From contig NC_135715.1 of NCBI RefSeq assembly GCF_964656455.1, forward strand, positions 162,532,437-162,596,436: a stretch of 64,000 nucleotides of DNA, in the 5' to 3' direction. Origin of the DNA: Halichoerus grypus. Taxonomy: Eukaryota > Chordata > Mammalia > Carnivora > Phocidae. Positions 57,151 through 64,000 of the stretch are shown here, one piece after another. Each line of letters opens with the position of its first letter. The first letter of the stretch is position 1. The translations under genes and the position numbers were made by a program. The notes below the pieces were generated by a model, which had not been told where the DNA came from, ran no database searches, and worked only from the letters and a program-made list of their open reading frames with translations.

Positions 57151-59729
57151 AAAACAAATTTAAACGGGGGGGAGAAGGGGGAGAAATATGTGGGTATTTC
57201 TTCTCTACACCTTCTCTACACCTGGACCTGCAGGGTGCAGAGCATTAAGGAGGTCTTAAACAGAGGGCCTTTAAAATTAGAAGTCATGGGCAGACCAAGC
57301 CCTAATCTTCATGGAGCTCGGGATAAAATACCAGCTGATGGAAGCCCCACGAAATACCTAAACATCATAAATCAAGACAACAAAGTGTTAATAAATATGT
57401 TCTATTCCCCTACTGGGACAAATATACCTTCATGATGATAAAATAGAAAAATATGTGTAAAGACCAAGAGTTAGCATTTGTCAATGACAACTGAATTTGT
57501 CACACATGGCTGGGTCTTCTGTTAATGGGTTGAGATGTCTGGATGAGCAATAAAATTAAGAGACATATCATGTTCTGTTTCTTGAACTGGGTGCTGGTTA
57601 TTATTTGCTCTGAAACTTCATTGAGCTGTACACGTATGATTTGTGCACTTTTCTGTATTGTTATACCTTAGCAAAGAGTTTTATAAATTTATCGTATACT
57701 AATGTCATAAAATTTATTCTTCTTGTTTTTATTTCAGCACAAATCATAAGTGTTATAATCAAGATTTTAAACACAATTTGTGTATCGTTGACTGTAATGT
57801 TCAATGAGACAACTTATCTATAGTCATTGTAATTCATTGTAATTCTTTGTCTAAATTGAGACTGTGCCTTGATCTCAAATGATCAGAAAATTGTCTGTAG
57901 AGAAATTAGTTTCAGGATAACTTATGGGTGGATCTTCTTCATATCCATTTCTTTATATTTTATTAAAATGTCACTTTTGTTGTGTTTTTCACATGTAGTT
58001 ATTTCTCATTTAGGAAAATAATTTACTCTAAATAGAAATACTTTAAATTCTTTTAAAAAGAAAACATCTACGCTTAGATCTATTTCTTTTTATAATATAT
58101 AACAAGTAATAGTCCATACCAAATAACTGTAGCCAGAACAAGTACGGACGTAATTTCATTTTTCTAACAAGACCACAATTTGTTTTTTATTCGAGGATCT
58201 TCTGTTATTTCACTTCATTCTTCTAATGGATTCTAAGGTCTAAGGTAAGTCTAATTGCTTTAGCAGTATCTAGTTGGCATTCCCGTCATGTGCTCAAAAG
58301 CAGTTGTAAAGTCAAATTTACTGTTTTATGAAGGTTTCTATGTTTTGGCAAATCCATAAAATATTTGTATAGTCTTTCAATTTTTTCAAAGAAAGTTATC
58401 ACCCACAGCATATTTGAAGTCGTATCTCATATAGTGCCAAATACAAACAATGAGTCATATATGACTTCTGTATTTTGGGCCAAAATTCTGGCTTGCATAC
58501 ATTTTTCTTTCCAACCATGTTGACCTCATTCTTTTAGGCTTTCGACAATTAAAAAAATTATTAAAATAAAATTATTTTATTTATTTCTTTTGAAGATTTA
58601 AATAAATGGTTTGATGTTTTTATAAATATTGTATACTTTGCAATTCTACCATGTAATGTCCATTTAGTTGTCCATGTAAATGTGGTGGGTGCTAAGATGT
58701 GCCATCCAGATTGTCTGCAGGACCAACCCTTCACTTCTGAGCTACTGGAGTGCTTGCTTCTGATGGTGCCCTCTCTAGGAATTGCTCTCTGTTGAAGGTA
58801 ATTGCTTTACCCAAAGTTATACCTTCTCCCCTAGAACAGCCTTTGTTAGTGGGGTCAATTTGAAGGTTCCACCATTGGAACAGTTCAGAAGGGCCAACCA
58901 TCTCTGCTCCAGAACTTTTAATAATATTGACTGAGGCTTCTGTTTTAACTACAACTACATCACAGTTCAGTTTCTCCCTGTTCAATCCTGATTCCTTCAT
59001 TGCTCTTCCCTACTGAGTATTTTTTTTTCCCCCGTAAAAACTCTAATAATTTCAGAGTCTCAGAGTTTGATCCCAGGAAACCTAACCTATGATCAAGAAG
59101 AGTCAACCTAAATCTTCATGCATGTTATCTAGGCTTACAGATATACAAATTTTGGAGTCTTTTAAATTGTTTAATATTGAAAATCATTCCAAAATATTAT
59201 GTGAACTTACTACAAATATGTGCTAATCTGTGAACACCTCTGGAACCACAAATTGGAAGTGAAGGAGAAGCAAGAAAAAGGATGTTTAGTAGTAGTGGGA
59301 AGTGATATTTTGTAAAAGGGTCTATTGAATTTATACTGAGAGGAAAAATTTAAAGGATTATCTTTTCTTTTCTTTTGATGAAAAGTTTCTGGCATTCAAT
59401 CCTCCTCAAAACTTGGAAGCAGTGTCTGCATCTAAAATGGGCAGAGATGCAACCTACAACCGTTCATGGCATTCATCCAGCATTTTGTGGTCATAGGACA
59501 AGAGATGTGGAAAAGCATTTCCTGCAGCCTGATATACAGGATCCTCAGGACAGAAGACTTTTTCCTGTGGTGTTTTCAGAGTGAGAAGGAAAACACAGGA
59601 CCCTGGAGAATGCCAACAGCTAAGAAAAGGACCGAGGGAGGAAAACCTGCAGAGACCTAAAGGAGCTTCTGGAGAGGAAGAGAGTAGAACTGTTAGGTTG
59701 AACCATGTGAAATTGTTGATATTTGATTT

Positions 59730-60085
59730 TTAAAAGATTAATATACCATTTTTTGAAAGAGTAGTTTTAGGCTCACTGCAAAATGAGGTGAAAAAGTAGA
59801 GAGAGATCCCGTATACATATACATAGGGAGAGTTCCAAACCCCAAAAAGCCTCCCTCACAGTCAAATCTCCCACCAGACTGGCACATTTATTACAATCAA
59901 TGAATCACCATTGATGCATCATTGTCAATCAAATCCATAGTTCACATGAGGATTCACTCTTGGTGTTGTACATTCCATGGGTTTTGACAAATATATAGTG
60001 ACGTGTATTCATCATTATAATATACAGAATAGTTTCACTGTGCTAAAATAATTCCCTGCATTCTACTATCATCCTTTTCTTTCTT
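59730..60085 (-). repeat. Old L1 fragment, antisense
   Basis: Contains gttttaggctcactgcaaaa, catttattacaatcaatgaa, ttcactcttggtgttgtaca and catgggttttgacaaatata, a recognisable antisense L1M segment. Diverged, non-coding. Confidence 0.7.
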
Positions 60086-61879
60086 GGCTATTTGACTATT
60101 TTTTGAGCTAAAAATACAGTTACTTCATACATTTCAGTGTAAAGAAGAGAAAGGATTACATTTATTCTAAAGGAGAAGGAAGTTCTAAGTCTGACAGTGT
60201 GGTCAGCAGTGTTCATTAGGTAAGATGAGGGATGGGATCAGCTCTTTGGATTTAGCAACTGGGGCCTTGGTAAGACTACTTACAGTGAAACAGTGGGGCT
60301 GGAAGTGAAATCCTAGCAAGAAAAATTGTGATCAGACAGGGAAAAATGGGAAATCAAGAGAGTGGAACTTCTGGCAAGAAATTTCCTTCTGAAGAGCAGC
60401 ATTTTGACACCTGAGCTCCTTTATTGGTCTGGGAGCTCCTTGATGGTATCTCCAAAGTTCAGCACACTATGTACTAACTGGTTCATGGCAGACCCTCAAA
60501 CGTTTGTTGATTGGTGAACAAGAGGAAAATAACTAGATAAAGGAAAGTTTGGTTGTTGTTGTTCTTGTAAGAAGGCAGAGATTTAAGCTGTTTAAGACAA
60601 CAGGGCAACTAGTAGAAAGGGAGAAATGGAAGCTGAAGGAATAAGAGAATGTCATAGATGGTGAAAGATCCTTAAGCAATGAGGTGGGATGGTAGTGCTG
60701 GGGAAGGGGATCTAGGGCTGGGTAGAGCAGTGAATCTTGGCCTGGAGAGTGATTCTGGTCGCCTTTCACACATACGGATGTGTACAGAGTGCCCTGAGCA
60801 TTCATTATTTTTAGAGTATGGGGAAGGTCATTTCAACCATCCAATCCTGACCTTTTTGCTGCACTATGTGCTGAATAGAAAGGAATGCACTAAACAGGAT
60901 TTGTTTTCTGCAAAGCAAGCTCTTCGATTCTTCTCTTGGTGCAAAATGCACAGGATGACTTCATATCAGAGGGGCAAAGACAAATCATCAGAGCTTGCAC
61001 TGTATTCCTTTTATGTGTGGATAGAGCTATTTCCTACATAGGATCAACTGGTCTTTTGAGGGTTGTTGCCTACACTTACAAATAGTACCAAAAGGTGTGA
61101 GTGCTCTTTCCTCGCTCTGTACCCCTGTTTTCATTCTGTTATCTACTGGTATGTAACAAACCATCCCAAACTTAATGGCACACAACAACAATAATATATT
61201 ATTATTATTTCTTATAGTTTGAGGGTTGACTGGAATCAACTTGGTGATCCTCATTTGGGCCTCTGGAGCTTCTTAAAAGCTTGAAAGCTTCCAGACTTTC
61301 CAAAGTTTCCCAAAGCTTTCCATCTTGAAGGTTTCCTCATATAGTCTGGCAGCTGATGATGGTGTCTGGCTAGGATTTCGGGGGAAGCTATTAGCTGGAG
61401 GCTGTTGGCCTACATGGACCCTCTCCATATGACCTAGGATTCCTAATAGTATGGCAGCTGGAGGCCAAGGGCAAGAATCCCTTGAGAGATTGAGCAGAAG
61501 CAATTTGCCTTAGAGGTTAGAAGTGAGTCACTGGGACCAACCCATTTTCAAAGGAAAGAGAATTAAATTCTATCTCAAGGTGGGAGGAGGGGCAGTGAAA
61601 CAGAGAGTGGCAAAGGCAAAAGGGTATAACATTTGGAATCAGGAGACTTGACTTGGTGGACAGTTTGCTATGTAAGATCACTTAACACTATATTCTCTTA
61701 AGCTTGCTGATGAAGGTATCAAAATACAATATCAGTGTTTGCTGGGAATCCTGCATCTGCATTCAGTATCTCTGTAGCCTGTATTACCTCTAAATTCCTT
61801 CCAAATGCCATGTATATATGTGTAGCTTTCCATATACTGGCATTCAAGAAGTTAATATTTGAATCTTCAATAGTAATGT

Positions 61880-62110
61880 ATGGCTAATGTTTAGAGAATG
61901 CTTACAAGCACCAAGCACTGTAGCACTTGCATTATATACACGGTTTTATCCAATCTTCACAGCTTTTCTATGTGATTGGCTTTATTATTTTGTTCCTTTT
62001 AGACACAATGAAACTAAGGCTTAGAAATTTTAAGTGGGTTGTCAAGGATTCAGACTCAGGGAATTTATTTCCAGGACCACATTCTTCATCATTTTGCTTT
62101 ATGTCGTCCC
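61880..62110 (-). repeat. MIR relic, antisense
   Basis: atggctaatgtttagagaat, ttgcattatatacacggttt and gacacaatgaaactaaggct follow antisense MIR. Confidence 0.7.
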
Positions 62111-62669
62111 TTTCAACTTGTTGCAAGTCATCGGTGCCTATGACCTGTGGTAATTTCTTAGATGTGAATCTGAAACTTTTTCCCCACGAGGTTCACCTCT
62201 GGAGGCAAGTCACTTACCTAAGAGAATGAGTTGTGCTAGGAATTGCTAGGATATTGCAGGTTCCAAAGTGCTTACCATAGCCAGCCCCTTCACATTTTTG
62301 TTAGCGACTACATAGTCAAATTCTTCCAACCTTCTGTGAATAAGCCTAGGAGACTTGAGGGTAGGGTATGCATGTGTAGGAGGGCTAATGAGCACATGCT
62401 GACCTGACTGAGCCTGACTTTTTATATTCTTTTCCTATTTATCTGAATCCATAGTCTCCTCTATTAGTCCTTAATATAGTCTATCCAGCCCCAGTGTCTT
62501 CCTCCTTGGGCAGTTGGCAACCCCAACATTAAGGACATAATTTGTAACTAACTCCTAGACAATTTTCCAAAGATGGAAAGGGCTGACTAGGCAAGCAAGG
62601 AGTTTCTCATCTCTAAAGTGAAGATCATTTGTCAAATATATAAGAACTAAATAAGTAAATAAATAAGAT

Positions 62670-62905
62670 CATAGCTACCATTTGTTTGGTGTTAGGCACA
62701 ATGTTAAACATCTTAAATATATAACCTCCTGTGTTCATGATAAACCTGAACACTGTCTATTTTCAGCATTTTTCAGTTGAGGGAACTGAGACCCAGGGAA
62801 GTTAAGTAACTTAACTAAGGCCATGTTTCAAGAAGTGCCAAAGCCAACCATTTCATCCAACTTCAAAGCATCCTCTCTTTTCACTAGAGCTCATGTCTGT
62901 CTCAC
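62670..62905 (-). repeat. MIR relic, antisense
   Basis: tagctaccatttgtttggtg, gagggaactgagacccaggg and aagttaagtaacttaactaa are clear antisense MIR landmarks. Confidence 0.8.
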
Positions 62906-63955
62906 TGTGGGCTAGGCGCTTAAACCATCGTGACCTTCAGATCTCTTCTAATTCAGAGATTCTACAAGTCTATGAGCTTTGGTGTCAAGGCATGAAATAA
63001 TACTGTATGAGGTTTCCTTCCCACTTGTTTTTCTTTTCTTCATTTTTCTGGGGGGGGGGGGAGTAGTCCAGAAATTGAAGTGATTAATACATCTTCATAA
63101 TTCTTTTAACAAACAAGTGAATACGTGGTTTTCACACTCAAATCAAACCCAAGGTTGTTTTCTGACTGTAGATGGGTCTTTGCAGAAGGTAGTCATTTAT
63201 AAATTAGGTAGAGCTTGTGCCTGTTTGCCCTAGCTGGAGTGGAGAGAATGAGCCATGAGGGTCTGTGGGAGTGTGGGGGTCATGCTGGGGGAGGTGAGTT
63301 GAAAGACAACTACCACAGTCACAAATATGTTACACCTGGGTGGCCTCTGGGTGTTTGGGAAGGATTACAAGTACTACATATAATACAAAAGGAAAAAAAA
63401 AGAGGGGCAGGGGAGTTGGGTCTGGCCCAAGAACTTATGATCTGACTCATAGAAGCATGAAAACATTTGAGAGAAGGGGAAGATGTGTGCTATTTAGGCA
63501 GATATGAATGCACACATATAGGACAGCAAATTTGTGACTTTGAGAGTGTGCTGGAACTTTTTCATGCCCCAAATAAGGAACTGGAGTGCCACTTAAGTTG
63601 TGCTCTGGCTTAAAATGTGCTAAATGAAAAAACATACTATGCATTCTGTCTTCATACTAGCATGCAAACCAATGCCTATTTAACCCCATGTCATTTGTGC
63701 AGGCACCTAAACTACCATGTAACTCAAAACTTGAAAAACTGAGATGGTGGGTCTTGAAAATCTACACTAAAGGGACCTACAATTAAGACTTCATATCATA
63801 GTAGTATTTCACAAGAAAGAATAATTAAATATAAATTATGATGATTGATCATTTCCTTTATGAAAAGCTGTTTTGTAGGTCAGGAAGTATAACTACAGTA
63901 TAACTCATGTTTTTGTTGTTTTGGTTCCTTTTAATACTTTGTTCCCTTATGTTCC

Positions 63956-64000
63956 TTTTTTAAAAAAAGATTTTATTTATTTGTTTGTTTAGAGCACGCA
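63956..64000 (-). mobile_element. CAN-SINE tail, cut by the window end
   Basis: Poly(T) with an A run then gattttatttatttgtttg, the antisense start of a CAN-SINE. Only the tail is inside the window. Confidence 0.75.

Larger units (their letters stand above)
48681..64000. other. Intergenic DNA downstream of CD28
   Basis: No exon or RNA gene was recognised. Known mammalian order places CTLA4 next, but at more distance than this window covers. Identified content is a hAT-type element (50705-51055), an antisense CAN-SINE (53099-53287), antisense L1 (55245-55640, 59730-60085), antisense L2 (55690-57150), MIR relics (61880-62900) and a SINE cut by the window end. About 48700-50700, 51060-53080 and 57460-59700 show nothing I can assign. 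Confidence 0.75.

Noticed and set aside
48681..64000. Possible CTLA4 exons downstream of CD28
   Set aside because: No V-domain exon with MYPPPY and no CTLA4 tail were found. In human the gene lies far beyond this distance.
1..64000. CRISPR arrays, operons or a prokaryote-type system
   Set aside because: This is vertebrate nuclear DNA with introns, SINEs and L1. Direct repeats present are target-site duplications or microsatellites.

Overview
This is a 64 kb piece of a mammalian chromosome carrying one protein-coding gene, CD28, the T-cell co-stimulatory receptor, complete on the + strand. The young interspersed repeats are tRNA-Lys-derived CAN-SINEs with the long box (AAGATTTTATTTATTTATTTG on the antisense strand, followed by GAGAGGGAGAAGCAGGCT-type sequence), which occur only in Carnivora. 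The body matches the form of arctoid caniforms (bears, seals and sea lions, musteloids) better than the dog SINEC_Cf or cat forms. The species group is inferred from repeats remembered, not from a search.

Layout. Positions 1-17210 are intergenic DNA upstream of CD28. They hold CAN-SINEs, MIR and L2 relics, a 5'-truncated L1 with a long target-site duplication and several microsatellites. The CD28 leader runs from about 17211. Coding exons are 17427-17481 (signal peptide), 37321-37677 (Ig V domain with MYPPPY), 37919-38043 (stalk and membrane span) and 43873-44001 (cytoplasmic tail with YMNM, PRRP and PYAP). Together they make 221 residues with no frameshift or internal stop; all three introns are GT-AG with phases 1, 1 and 0. 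Intron 1 is 19.8 kb, intron 2 only 241 bp, intron 3 5.8 kb. The 3' UTR has a proximal poly(A) signal at 44733 and a strong distal candidate at 48658. From about 48680 to 64000 I see only intergenic repeats and unassigned DNA. In mammals the next gene on this side is CTLA4, which is not reached.

Function. CD28 is a disulfide-linked homodimer on T cells that binds CD80/CD86 through MYPPPY and signals through PI3K/GRB2 (YMNM), ITK (proline motif) and LCK/filamin (PYAP). All of these motifs are intact here.

The best leads are in RNA-level control of CD28. The leader contains three upstream ORFs, the longest (57 codons) ending in an ATGA overlap with the CD28 start codon. A second, in-frame acceptor lies 54 nt upstream of exon 2. 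Exon 3 skipping or intron 2 retention would each give short secreted forms. I found no undescribed multi-gene system, no CRISPR array, no intact transposon ORF and no recognisable endogenous retrovirus.
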